A DNA stretch of 64,000 nt from CAWIXB01 sp963839955 (lineage in GTDB: Bacteria > Actinomycetota > Actinomycetes > JACCUZ01), in assembly GCA_963839955.1 (NCBI GenBank), contig CAWIXB010000001.1, positions 310,001-374,000 of the forward strand. The letters run 5' to 3'. The notes under the pieces are model-generated. The model did no database searches. It was not told where the DNA came from and saw nothing but the letters and a program-made list of their open reading frames with translations. The position numbers were made by a program, and so were the translations under genes. Of this stretch, positions 34,586-43,126 are shown in pieces. The first letter of the stretch is position 1; every line of letters begins with the position of its first letter.

Positions 34586-35317
34586 TCAGCTCTGTTCGGC
34601 CGCCTCGCCGTGCCAGACGTAGCCGTTCTCGGGGCGACCGGCCGTTCCGTAGCGTGGCCGGACGTCCGCCAGACCCATCGCGGCGAGCTGCTCGAGGTAG
34701 CGACGCGAGCTGACGCGGGACAGGCCGCAACGAGCGGCCGCTTCGCCGGCGGAGAGATCGCCCGAGGCGTCGCGCAGGACCTCGGCGACGAGGGACAGGG
34801 TGTGCCGGGACAGGCCTTTGGGCAGCTCCTCAGACGACCTGGCCAGGCGCGGCGCCGAGAGCAGCCGGTCCACCTCACTTTGGTCGCGCACCGTGCCGTG
34901 CCGAGCGGCTCGGCGGCGCAGCTCGCGTCGCTGCACCGCGTAGCCCTGCAACCGCTCGCGGAACACCTCCAGCGTGAACGGCTTGATCAGGTAGTGCGCG
35001 ACGCCACCGGCCATCGCGTTGCCCACGGTCTCGACCTCGCGCGCCGCGGTGATGGCGATGACATCGATCTCCTGCCCGCCCGGACGTGCCCGCAGCCGTT
35101 GCAGCACCTCCAGCCCCGACATGTCCGGCAGGTGGATGTCGAGCAGCACGAGATCAGGCCTGAGTTCCTCGATGGCCCGCAGCGCCTGGCGTGCGCTGTG
35201 CGCCTCCGCGACGACGGTGAACTCCGTCATCGACTCGAGGTAGGCGCGGTGGACGCTTGCCACGGCGAAGTCGTCGTCGACGACGAGCACCCGGATCGGG
35301 GGCTCCGGCTTGGTCAC
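34586..35317 (-). CDS. Response regulator, CitB/DcuR type
   Basis: A 243-residue response regulator. The receiver domain has the acidic pair in VLVVDDD, the phosphoacceptor Asp 60 in DLVLLDIHLPD, a Thr in AITAAR and the conserved Lys in YLIKPF. The C-terminal part (LSAGEAAARCGLSRVSSRRYLEQLAAMGL) is the helix-turn-helix of CitB-family regulators. These respond to extracellular di- and tricarboxylates through a CitA/DcuS kinase. The GTG at 35317 overlaps the kinase stop by 4 bases. The divergent tctCBA operon is its probable target. Confidence 0.92.
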   Translation of the reverse strand: MTKPEPPIRVLVVDDDFAVASVHRAYLESMTEFTVVAEAHSARQALRAIEELRPDLVLLDIHLPDMSGLEVLQRLRARPGGQEIDVIAITAAREVETVGNAMAGGVAHYLIKPFTLEVFRERLQGYAVQRRELRRRAARHGTVRDQSEVDRLLSAPRLARSSEELPKGLSRHTLSLVAEVLRDASGDLSAGEAAARCGLSRVSSRRYLEQLAAMGLADVRPRYGTAGRPENGYVWHGEAAEQS

Positions 35318-36924
35318 GGCACGACCGACGGAGGACGGGCGCTCTCGTGCGGCGTCGTCGACGAAGGCAGCAGCACCGTGAACACCGCGCCCCCACCCGG
35401 TCGGTCGACGATGCTGATGCGGCCGTCGCGACGAGCCACGATGCGCGAGACCAGCGCCAGGCCGATGCCGCGGCCGTGATGGTCGAGCGTCGGCGCCTTG
35501 GTCGTGACGCCCGTCTCGAAGATGTGTGCGCGCAGTTCGGCGGGCACGCCAGGCCCGTCGTCGGAAACGCGGATCTCGACACCGTCCTCCGTCGTCTGGT
35601 GCACCAGCAGGTCGACGGTGCCCCCGGTCCCCGTCGAGTCGATGGCGTTGTCGACGAGGTTCCCGATGATGGTGATGACGTCGTTGCCCGCCCCATCGGC
35701 GACCTCGGAGTCGGGGTCGAGCCGGAACGTCACGCCGCGTTCGCGAGCGGTGGCGGACTTGGTGACGATCGCCGCGGCGACGGCCGCATCCTCGATCTCG
35801 CGCAGCGAAGCGCCGTACGTGGTCCCGCTGCCCCCGCCCACTCGCTCGATGAACTGGACCGCCTCGGCGTGCCTGCCGAGGTCAATGAGTCCGGACACGA
35901 CATGCAGGTTGTTGGAGAACTCATGCGCCTGGGCGCGCAGCGCCTCGGTGATGTCGCGCTGCCCGTCGAGGGCGCGCAGCGCGTCGAATAGCTCGGTGCG
36001 GTCGCGCAGGGTCAGCACCCGGCCTACATGGCGGTCACCGACCCGCGCGGTGGTGCTGTTGATCACGAGCAGCCGCTCACCCGAGAGAACTAGCCGGTCG
36101 GTGAGGTCGTCCGGGCTCAGCGCGAAGGGCAGCAGGTCATGGGCCTCTAACACCTCGGTCGCCGGCTGGCCGGTGGGGTCCTCCGCCAGGTCCAGCAGGC
36201 GCATCGCCTCGTCGTTCACCAACGCCAGCCTGCCGTTGGAGTCCAGGGCGACGACGCCCTCGCGCACACCGTGCAGCATCGCGTCCCTTGTCTGCAACAG
36301 CTCGGCGATCTCCTCCGGCTCGAGGCCGAAGATCCGGCGCCGCACCAGGCGGGTCACCACAACGGCACCGAGGACACCGATGAAGGCAGCGGCAGTCAGC
36401 CAGGCGACAAGTCGGGGCACCGCATCGGCCTGGTCCGCCGAGAGCCTGCTCTCGAGGACGCCGACCGACACGACACCGACCACCTGGCCGGCGGCGCCCC
36501 GCACCGGCACCTTGGCCCGCAGCGACGAACCCAGCGTGCCGGTCTCGGTGCCGACGAACTCGCCGCCGGCCAGCGCGATGCTCGGGTCGGTGGAGACCTG
36601 CTGCCCGATCTCGTCTGGGTCGGGGTGGGAGTAACGGATGCCGTTGCGGTCGGTGAACACCACGAACTCCGCGCCGGCTGAGGCCCGCACCTGCTCGGCG
36701 AGCGGCTGGAGCTGTTCCGTCGGGTTGTCGCTCCGGTAGGCCTCTTGCACCGCCGGCAGGTCCGCGAGGCTGCGGGCGATGGTCAGCACCCGTCCCTCGT
36801 AGGTCTGGCGGATCTGCTCGCTCTGCAGGTGTGCTGCGAGGAAGCCGGCAGCGACGAGAGTCGCCAGGACGATGGCCACCTGCATCACCAGTAGTTGCAC
36901 GGCCAGCGGGAACGCCCGTCTCAT
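35314..36924 (-). CDS. Sensor histidine kinase, CitA/DcuS type
   Basis: A membrane sensor of about 536 residues. One helix near residues 10-32 precedes an extracytoplasmic PDC domain (VFTDRNGIRYSHPDPDEIGQQV), a second helix near 172-195, a PAS domain (GVREGVVALDSNGRLALVNDEA) and the kinase core. The phosphorylated His is 334 in LRAQAHEFSNNLHVVSGLI; the ATP lid has NLVDNAIDS, DDGPGVP and GRGIGLALV. This order is that of the CitA/DcuS carboxylate sensors. The ATG at 36924 begins next to the first helix; a GTG at 36942 is possible. The gene diverges from tctC, implying it senses that transporter's substrate. Confidence 0.92.
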   Translation of the reverse strand: MRRAFPLAVQLLVMQVAIVLATLVAAGFLAAHLQSEQIRQTYEGRVLTIARSLADLPAVQEAYRSDNPTEQLQPLAEQVRASAGAEFVVFTDRNGIRYSHPDPDEIGQQVSTDPSIALAGGEFVGTETGTLGSSLRAKVPVRGAAGQVVGVVSVGVLESRLSADQADAVPRLVAWLTAAAFIGVLGAVVVTRLVRRRIFGLEPEEIAELLQTRDAMLHGVREGVVALDSNGRLALVNDEAMRLLDLAEDPTGQPATEVLEAHDLLPFALSPDDLTDRLVLSGERLLVINSTTARVGDRHVGRVLTLRDRTELFDALRALDGQRDITEALRAQAHEFSNNLHVVSGLIDLGRHAEAVQFIERVGGGSGTTYGASLREIEDAAVAAAIVTKSATARERGVTFRLDPDSEVADGAGNDVITIIGNLVDNAIDSTGTGGTVDLLVHQTTEDGVEIRVSDDGPGVPAELRAHIFETGVTTKAPTLDHHGRGIGLALVSRIVARRDGRISIVDRPGGGAVFTVLLPSSTTPHESARPPSVVP

Positions 36925-36960
36925 CGGGCCATCGTGCCGCACGGAGCGGTGACCCGCACC

Positions 36961-36993
36961 ACGACCAAAACGACCATTACGACCGCTATGACC
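36961..36993. promoter_or_regulatory. Four direct repeats, period 9, between citA-like and tctC
   Basis: ACGACC occurs at 36961, 36970 and 36979, and ATGACC at 36988, each followed by a three-base spacer. Short direct repeats upstream of the target promoter are the usual kind of site for CitB-type regulators, so this is a candidate binding site for the adjacent response regulator. Confidence 0.45.
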
Positions 36994-37000
36994 ACAGGCT

Positions 37001-37028
37001 TTGTCCGCATGGCGCCGCCGCCTAGCGT
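37001..37028 (+). promoter_or_regulatory. Weak candidate promoter of tctCBA
   Basis: TTGTCC (37001-37006) and TAGCGT (37023-37028) are 16 bases apart, just downstream of the direct repeats. The -10 match is poor, as expected for an activator-dependent promoter. Confidence 0.3.
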
Positions 37029-37071
37029 CCGGCGAACTCGCAACACGAAACGTCCGTACGAAAGGACCGCC

Positions 37072-38112
37072 ATGGCCTCGCTAGCCACCCACGTTCCCCC
37101 GCCCGTTCCCAGGCGCCGGCTACGGACGGGCCTTGCCTGCGTGCTCATCGCCGGCCTCGCCCTGACCGGGTGCGGGGGCACCGTCGACAAGTCCGGCGGA
37201 GACAAGGCCGGCGGGGACGGCGCCGAGCCGGTGAGTCGGGTGCAGATCATGGCCCCGGCCGACGCTGGCGGCGGATGGGACAGTACGGCCCGCGCCATGA
37301 GCACCGCGCTGAAGGACGCCGGACTCGCGAAGGCGACGACGGTCACGAACGTCCCCGGTGCCGGCGGCACCATCGGCCTCGCTCAGCTGGCGAACGAGAA
37401 GAGCGAGGACTACCTCATGGTGATGGGGCTGGTCATGGTCGGCGCCATCGAGACGAGTGGCTCGCCGACGACGCTCGACGACGTCACGCCGATCGCGCGC
37501 CTGACTGCCGAGGACGAGGTCATCGTGGTCCCGGCCAAGAGCCCGTACAAGACCATCAAGGACCTCGGCGACGACATCAAGGCGAACGGCCGAAAGGTTT
37601 CCATCGCCGGTGGCTCCGCAGGCGGCACCGACCACATCGTCGCCGGGCTGCTGACCGAGGCGGCGGGTGCTTCACCGAAGGACCTCAACTACGTCGCGTT
37701 CTCCGGCGGCGGCGAGTCGCTCGCCTCGCTGCTCGGCAACAAGGTGTCCGCCGGGATCTCGGGCGTCAGCGAGTACGCCGAGCAGATCAAGGCCGGCAAG
37801 CTGCGTGCCCTGGCTGTCGCCGGCCCCGAGCGGGTCGACGGCGTCGACGCCCCCACGCTCACGGAGGGTGGCTACGACGTCGAGCTCATCAACTGGCGCG
37901 GCGTCGTGGCTCCCAAGGGACTGTCCAAAGAGGCAACGGAGCGCCTGGTCACCCTGGTGACCGACATGAACGACTCGGCCGAGTGGAAGAAGGTCGTCGA
38001 GACGGAGGGGTGGACCAACACCTTCCAGACCGGTGACGAGTTCGCCGCCTTCATCAAGGACGAGCAGGAGACAACCGCGACGGTGCTCAAGGACCTCGGA
38101 CTGGTCAAGTAG
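37072..38112 (+). CDS. tctC: Tripartite tricarboxylate transporter receptor lipoprotein TctC
   Basis: The extracytoplasmic receptor of a TTT-family carboxylate importer. The ATG at 37072 follows AAAGGACCGCC and gives a twin-Arg-rich signal peptide ending at lipobox LTGC near residue 35. The mature protein has IMAPADAGGGWDSTARAMSTAL, the TctC ligand loop, and VPGAGGTIGLAQL, plus GGSAGGTDHIVAGLL later. Length is 346 residues, slightly above the usual 320-330. It is first of tctC-tctB-tctA and divergent from the CitA/CitB-type pair. Relatives bind citrate, tartrate, terephthalate, nicotinate and others; the ligand is not readable. Confidence 0.93.
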   Translation: MASLATHVPPPVPRRRLRTGLACVLIAGLALTGCGGTVDKSGGDKAGGDGAEPVSRVQIMAPADAGGGWDSTARAMSTALKDAGLAKATTVTNVPGAGGTIGLAQLANEKSEDYLMVMGLVMVGAIETSGSPTTLDDVTPIARLTAEDEVIVVPAKSPYKTIKDLGDDIKANGRKVSIAGGSAGGTDHIVAGLLTEAAGASPKDLNYVAFSGGGESLASLLGNKVSAGISGVSEYAEQIKAGKLRALAVAGPERVDGVDAPTLTEGGYDVELINWRGVVAPKGLSKEATERLVTLVTDMNDSAEWKKVVETEGWTNTFQTGDEFAAFIKDEQETTATVLKDLGLVK

Positions 38113-38114
38113 CG

Positions 38115-38642
38115 ATGGCCGTCGGCACGGACGAGACCTCCGCTACGGAGGCCCGCCCCTCCCTGCCGGAGATCCTCGTCGCGCTGGCGGTGGTCGGCCT
38201 TGGCCTGTTCACGATCATCGACGCCAACCGGATCAACGTCCCGCTCAGCTCCAACGTCGTAGGCCCGCGCGTCTTTCCGTACGCCGTCGGGGCGGCGCTC
38301 GTCGTCGCCGGCGTCGCCGTGCTCGTCGGCATCCTGCGCGGCCAGCACGCCGAGCCGGAGGCCGGCGAGGACGTCGACGTCAACGCGCCGACCGACTGGG
38401 TGACCCTCGCCAAGGTCGTCGCGGGGTTCGCGGCGCACGTCGTGCTCGTCGACCGGCTCGGCTGGGCGCTTGCGGGCGCGCTGTTGTTCGCCGTGGTCGC
38501 CTGGGCGCTAGGAGGTCGCGTCGTCAAAGCTGCGGGCGTCGGGATCGTGCTCGGCTTCACCGTGCAGGCGCTTTTTGTCTCCGGACTCGGTGTCTCGCTG
38601 CCCGCTGGCATCTTCGAGGGGGTGAGCCTGCTCAGTGGGTGA
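38115..38642 (+). CDS. tctB: Tripartite tricarboxylate transporter small membrane subunit TctB
   Basis: A 175-residue membrane protein with four predicted helices: IVALAVVGLGLFTIID, PYAVGAALVVAGVAVLVGIL, a central VVAGFAAHVVLVDRLGWALAGALLFAVVAW and a last GVGIVLGFTVQALFVSGLGV. The PLSSNVVGPRVFPYAVG segment is typical of TctB. An acidic loop (GQHAEPEAGEDVDVN) separates the halves. It starts 2 bases after tctC and overlaps tctA by 8 bases. Confidence 0.9.
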   Translation: MAVGTDETSATEARPSLPEILVALAVVGLGLFTIIDANRINVPLSSNVVGPRVFPYAVGAALVVAGVAVLVGILRGQHAEPEAGEDVDVNAPTDWVTLAKVVAGFAAHVVLVDRLGWALAGALLFAVVAWALGGRVVKAAGVGIVLGFTVQALFVSGLGVSLPAGIFEGVSLLSG

Positions 38643-40149
38643 CATCGGCTCGCTGATGGACGGCTTCGGGGTCGCGCTGCAACCGGCGTACCTTCTCTAT
38701 GCCGTCATCGGGGTCACGCTCGGCACCGCCGTCGGCGTGCTGCCGGGCATCGGCCCGGCGATGACCGTGGCGCTGCTGCTGCCGCTCACCTACAAGGTGG
38801 AGCCCACGGCGGCATTCATCATGTTCGCCGGGATCTACTACGGCGGCATGTACGGCGGGTCGACCACCTCGATCCTGCTCAACACGCCCGGTGAGTCGGC
38901 CTCGATCATCACCGCGCTCGAGGGCAACCGGATGGCCAGATCCGGCCGAGGCGCGGCAGCTCTGGCGACTGCCGCGATCGGGTCGTTCGTCGCCGGCACG
39001 ATTGCGACCATCGGCCTGACACTGATCGCGCCGACACTGGCCGAGCTCGCGGTCCAGCTCGGCCCAGCCGACTACGTCGCGCTGACCGTGGTGGCATTGC
39101 TCACCGTGTCGGCCCTGCTCGGGTCCTCGGTGGCGCGCGGTCTTGCCTCGTTGAGCATCGGGCTCCTGCTCGGTCTTGTCGGCACGGACAGCCTCACCGG
39201 GCAACGCCGGTTCACCTTTGGCGCTCCGGTGCTGGCCGACGGCATCGACGTCGTCACGTTCGCGGTCGGTGTCTTCGCCGTCGGCGAGGTGCTGTGGGTG
39301 GCCTCCCGGCTCCGGCACGACCCGCTCGAGATCACTCCTGCCGGGGGCAACTGGATGACGCGGAAGGACTTCAGCCGATCGTGGCGGCCCTGGCTGCGCG
39401 GCACCGCACTGGGGTTCCCGATCGGTGCGATGCCTGCCGGCGGCGCCGAGATCCCGACCTTCCTGTCCTACGCCACGGAGAAGAAGCTGTCCCGGCACAA
39501 GGACGAGTTCGGCACGACGGGTGCGATCGAGGGTGTCGCCGGCCCGGAGGCGGCCAACAATGCCGCAGCCGCCGGGGTACTCGTGCCGCTGCTCACCCTG
39601 GGCCTGCCGACGTCGGCGACCGCCGCCGTACTGATCGCGGCGTTCCAGAGCTACGGCATCCAGCCAGGCCCGCTGCTGTTCGAGAACGAACCCGACCTCG
39701 TCTGGGCGCTGATCGCGAGTCTCTATGTCGGCAACGTGCTGTTGCTCGTGCTCAACCTTCCCCTCGTCGGACTGTGGGTCAAACTCCTGCGGATCCCGCG
39801 GCCCTATCTCTACGCCGGCATCCTGATGTTCGCGGCCCTCGGCGGCTACGCGCTCAACGGCGTGCGCACCGACCTGTGGGTGCTGCTCGCCATCGGCGTC
39901 CTCGGGTACGTCATGCGCCGGTTCGGCTATCCGATCGCACCGGCCGTCATCGGCCTCATCCTCGGCCCCATCGCCGAAGAGCAGCTCAGGCGCACGCTCG
40001 CCATCAGCCAAGGCGACGCGACGGCCCTCGTCTCGAGCCCGTTCGCCGCCACCGTCTATGTGCTGCTGGCCATCGCCACGGTTCTCACCCTGCTCGCCCG
40101 GCGACGTGTCAAAGCCGTCGTCGACGACGTCGTCACGCCGGCGAACTGA
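38635..40149 (+). CDS. tctA: Tripartite tricarboxylate transporter large permease TctA
   Basis: The main membrane subunit, 504 residues with about 12 helices. TctA signatures are GVLPGIGPAMTVALLLPLTYKVEPTAAFIMFAGIYYGGMYGGSTTSILLNTPGESASI and, as its second half-repeat, GAMPAGGAEIPTFLSYATEKKL followed by GVAGPEAANNAAAAGVLVPLLTLGLPTSATAAV. The GTG start at 38635 overlaps tctB. Sodium- or proton-coupled uptake of the TctC ligand is inferred from family. No terminator hairpin of note follows within 100 bases. Confidence 0.94.
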   Translation: MGDIGSLMDGFGVALQPAYLLYAVIGVTLGTAVGVLPGIGPAMTVALLLPLTYKVEPTAAFIMFAGIYYGGMYGGSTTSILLNTPGESASIITALEGNRMARSGRGAAALATAAIGSFVAGTIATIGLTLIAPTLAELAVQLGPADYVALTVVALLTVSALLGSSVARGLASLSIGLLLGLVGTDSLTGQRRFTFGAPVLADGIDVVTFAVGVFAVGEVLWVASRLRHDPLEITPAGGNWMTRKDFSRSWRPWLRGTALGFPIGAMPAGGAEIPTFLSYATEKKLSRHKDEFGTTGAIEGVAGPEAANNAAAAGVLVPLLTLGLPTSATAAVLIAAFQSYGIQPGPLLFENEPDLVWALIASLYVGNVLLLVLNLPLVGLWVKLLRIPRPYLYAGILMFAALGGYALNGVRTDLWVLLAIGVLGYVMRRFGYPIAPAVIGLILGPIAEEQLRRTLAISQGDATALVSSPFAATVYVLLAIATVLTLLARRRVKAVVDDVVTPAN

Positions 40150-40251
40150 TCCCTCTCGAGGGAAGTCCTGGCGCGAGCGCACTGCGTGCTGTCACCCTGT
40201 CGGCGGGCACCATCCCTTTCGTGGTGCCGCGACCTCCTGGAGGTGTCGCAG

Positions 40252-42534
40252 GTGCAGAGCGAGTCGTTGCGCGAATGGTTCGGCCGATGGCTCGTCGGCC
40301 GCCCACCCTCCGTGCAGCTGCTCCCGGGCAGGCCTCCCGCGACGCCGGACGCCGGGCCCGCACCCGACGAGGCCGATCCGACACGTGCTGCTCGACAGGT
40401 CAGAGCGGTCTGTTGCTCCGGTGGCGGCATCCGGTCGGCGGCCTACTCTCTCGGTGGGCTCCAGCGGCTCAGCCGCCCCGAGGCGGACAAGCCGTCGTGG
40501 TACGCGGATGCCGACTTCGTGACAGCAGTGTCCGGTGGCTCCTACATCGCGTCGTCGTTCGCCATGCTCAACCACGACCTCACCAGCGACGACGCCACCG
40601 GCGACCTGCCGCCGTACGCCCCCGGCTCGCCCGAGGAACGACGATTGCGGGCCCACACGCGCTACCTCATCGAGGACTCGCGGGTTGCCGCCGTCGGCAT
40701 CATCAGCATTCTCTACGGCCTGCTGCTCAACCTTGTGCCGATGCTCGCGATCCTCTACGTCGTGGGCAAGCTGCTCGGCTGGGCTCTGCACGCGTGGGGT
40801 CTGCTCACTCCGTCCCGGGAAGACCCGGAGCTGTGGGAGCTGGGGCACGTCGGGGTCGTCGTGGCGACCGTCGTGGTGATCCTGATCGTCGGCATCACGC
40901 TGTTCTCGATCGAACGGCTGCACGACGTCTACCGTCCGCCCCGCGACTCACTCACCCGGTTCCTCGACGCGTGGACCCTGCGGGTGTTCGCACTGGCCGT
41001 CGTGGTGGCGGCGCTGCTTCTCGGCGTCCCCCTCCTGCTGCGCGCGGTGAGCACCACGACCATCGACCCGGGCGCGGTGCCGTTCGGTGAGCAGGCCGCC
41101 GGGTTCGTGGCGACCTCCCTCGCGATCGTCGGACTCGTGAAGGGCAGCCTCGGGCGGGTCACCGCCAAGCTGTCGACCTCGACCGAGTCGGCGAAGGGCG
41201 GGGTGGCGAAGGTCGTCGCACGCGTGATGCGCGCGCTGGCGCCGTGGATCGGATCCGCTGTCGCGGTGGGCTTGTTGCTCGTGGCGCTGCTCGCCTGGAC
41301 CTCGAGCGCGGCCTTCTACGGGTTCCGTTGGCGAGAGGCGCTGTACGCCGTCGGGGCGCTGCTGATCGTCGCGCTGTGGCAGGTCGTCACCGACGTCAAC
41401 CGCAACTCGATCCACTCCTTCTACCGGGCCCGGCTCGCGTCGGCGTTCGCGGTCAAGCGGAACGCGACGGCCACCGAGGCTGCGCCGCGCCCTTACAGCG
41501 AGCCGGTGCCGCTCGAAGGCCTGACCGGTCGCCCGGCACTGGTCATCTGCGCGGCGGTCAACACCGACGAGGCCGGCCGGGTGCCGTCGGGGCGCGGGTG
41601 TGCGCCGTGGACGTTCAGCAGGTCGTACACCGGCATCACCAGCGGCACCATGTTCAAGGGGGAGCCGGGTCTCGCCGACGAGGCGTCAGCCCCCGGCAAG
41701 CCGGGAGGCACGGCCGCGCCGCCCGGGATGGTCGGGACCGCGGTGTACGCCAGGCGGGCCGGCACGCGGCTCGTGACCGTCCCTGGTGCGGTGGCGGTGA
41801 GCGGCGCCGCTGTGTCGCCGGCGATGGGTCGCGAGACGCGCGCACCGATCCGCATCCTGCTCGGCCTGGCCAACGTGCGCCTCGGGCTGTGGCTGCCCAA
41901 CCCGCTGCAGGACACCCCGCAGCACCCCGGCAGCGGCGTCTGGGCGCAGATGAAGTGGCAAGCCCGGCAACCAGGTCCGCTGGCTCTGCTCCGGGAGATG
42001 GGCGGCAAGACCAGCCTGACCCGCAGGTGGGTCTACGTGACCGATGGCGGCCACTACGAGAACCTCGGCCTGGTAGAGGCGCTGCGTCGCGGTGCAACCG
42101 AGATCGTCGTCTTCGACGCAAGCGGCGACTCGCCGCAGAGCTGGTCGGCATTCGGGCTCGCGATGCAGACGGCCCGTGCCGACCTCGGTGTCGAGATCGA
42201 CCTCGACCCCACGAAGATGCGTCCGCGGTCCGGCGCCAAGGGAGCGTCCACCCTGGTCGTCCAGGGCACCTGCACCTACCCCAACGGGGTCCGCGCCGAC
42301 CTATGGCTGTGCAAGCTCGCCCTCCCGGAGCACGCGTCGTGGGACGTCCTGGCCTGGGCCAAGGGACACCCGAACTTCCCCCACGACTCGACTGCCCAGC
42401 AGCTCTACGGCGACCGCGAGTTCGAGGCCTACCGCTCCCTCGGTGAGCTGGCGGCGGCGGCCGCCCTACGGATGTACGACGAGCGGTCGACGGCCACGAT
42501 CGCGTCGAGACCGGTCGAGGTCTTCCTCGACTAG
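40252..42534 (+). CDS. Membrane-embedded patatin/cPLA2-like phospholipase
   Basis: A 760-residue protein in which a Ser-Asp lipase core is split by a membrane region. Core part 1: CSGGGIRSAAYSLGGLQRL (55-73), the glycine-rich oxyanion loop, then nucleophile Ser 94 in TAVSGGSYIASS. Residues about 146-380 hold five or six hydrophobic helices. Core part 2: VICAAVNTD, AVSGAAVSPAMG (515-526) and the catalytic Asp 598 in VTDGGHYENLGLVEAL. The order fits cPLA2/patatin acyl hydrolases, which free fatty acids from phospholipids. The GTG at 40252 is chosen because GGAGG is 8 bases upstream. It lies just before the peroxidase operon and could supply its fatty-acid substrate (inference). Confidence 0.82.
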   Translation: MQSESLREWFGRWLVGRPPSVQLLPGRPPATPDAGPAPDEADPTRAARQVRAVCCSGGGIRSAAYSLGGLQRLSRPEADKPSWYADADFVTAVSGGSYIASSFAMLNHDLTSDDATGDLPPYAPGSPEERRLRAHTRYLIEDSRVAAVGIISILYGLLLNLVPMLAILYVVGKLLGWALHAWGLLTPSREDPELWELGHVGVVVATVVVILIVGITLFSIERLHDVYRPPRDSLTRFLDAWTLRVFALAVVVAALLLGVPLLLRAVSTTTIDPGAVPFGEQAAGFVATSLAIVGLVKGSLGRVTAKLSTSTESAKGGVAKVVARVMRALAPWIGSAVAVGLLLVALLAWTSSAAFYGFRWREALYAVGALLIVALWQVVTDVNRNSIHSFYRARLASAFAVKRNATATEAAPRPYSEPVPLEGLTGRPALVICAAVNTDEAGRVPSGRGCAPWTFSRSYTGITSGTMFKGEPGLADEASAPGKPGGTAAPPGMVGTAVYARRAGTRLVTVPGAVAVSGAAVSPAMGRETRAPIRILLGLANVRLGLWLPNPLQDTPQHPGSGVWAQMKWQARQPGPLALLREMGGKTSLTRRWVYVTDGGHYENLGLVEALRRGATEIVVFDASGDSPQSWSAFGLAMQTARADLGVEIDLDPTKMRPRSGAKGASTLVVQGTCTYPNGVRADLWLCKLALPEHASWDVLAWAKGHPNFPHDSTAQQLYGDREFEAYRSLGELAAAAALRMYDERSTATIASRPVEVFLD

Positions 42535-42535
42535 C

Positions 42536-42907
42536 TCAGCCCTCACGGGTGGCGATGACGGCCAGCGCGGTGTTCAGCCCCGAGATCGCGGTGGTCATGA
42601 CGGCTGCGCGACGAGGTAGGCAGCCCTGCACGCCTGCTGACACGGCAGAGGCCGTGTCGCACGCGTGGATGACCACGGCGACCTGGGCCGCTCGACGGCG
42701 GTCGTCGCCCGTGAGCAGGAGCAGGTCGGCACCGATCAGGATCGTGCGGATGCCGAACATACGGAACGGGTAGACGCCGGACCGGTCGACGTCGGGGTCG
42801 GTGCCAAGGCGGCGCAGCAGCACCTTCGGTGCGACGAGCCCGAGGGTTCCGTTGAGCAGCCGGATGCCCGCCAACACCTTGCGCGCCGTTGCAGGGTCGA
42901 TCGCCAT
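42536..42907 (-). CDS. Small uncharacterised membrane protein (four-helix, DUF4267-like)
   Basis: A 123-residue protein with three to four hydrophobic segments: VLAGIRLLNGTLGLVAPKVLL, FRMFGIRTILIGADLLLL, AAQVAVVIHACDTASAVSAG and MTTAISGLNTALAVIA. The arrangement and the RMFGIR..LIGADLLL stretch resemble DUF4267-type membrane proteins; the function is unknown. The ATG at 42907 has GGAGGGG upstream. It stands alone on the minus strand, 1 base from the lipase stop and divergent from the peroxidase operon, so it may share regulation with it. Confidence 0.7.
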   Translation of the reverse strand: MAIDPATARKVLAGIRLLNGTLGLVAPKVLLRRLGTDPDVDRSGVYPFRMFGIRTILIGADLLLLTGDDRRRAAQVAVVIHACDTASAVSAGVQGCLPRRAAVMTTAISGLNTALAVIATREG

Positions 42908-43007
42908 GGCCACCCCTCCGGCTCGTTCGTCCCGACTTGTCACGCTGCCAGCCACCGCCGACCCGGTCAACCTTGCGACGATCGACACCGGGTTGTGGAA
43001 GCGAAAA

Positions 43008-43036
43008 GGAACTTTGGCCGTCGGCGCCTTTACAGT
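43008..43036 (+). promoter_or_regulatory. Possible promoter of the peroxidase/dioxygenase operon
   Basis: The 219-base divergent spacer is GC-rich except for one patch with GGAACT (43008-43013) and TACAGT (43031-43036), 17 bases apart. GGAAC is the -35 core of many ECF sigma factors, but the -10 is more like that of sigma70. Only a weak candidate. Confidence 0.25.
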
Positions 43037-43126
43037 GCGTCGCCACGCGCCGACACTGAGGCTCTGGGGGCGGCCTCCGAAGTCGGGAGTTTCGGGCGCA
43101 CGTCCCTCTTTGGGGAGGAGTTGGAC

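Noticed and set aside
33567..34730. In-frame extension upstream of the GH13 gene
   Set aside because: It reads through the LLM gene in the wrong frame and is Arg/Pro-rich; the GH13 fold starts just after the GTG at 33566.
36895..37071. Longer TctC start upstream of 37072
   Set aside because: It would overlap the divergent kinase gene start and place 59 polar residues before the lipoprotein signal; the ATG at 37072 has a good ribosome site.
38632..40182. A 516-codon open frame on the minus strand opposite tctA
   Set aside because: Its composition (runs of Asp, Arg, Gln, Gly) is that of an antisense shadow, and tctA is unmistakable on the plus strand.
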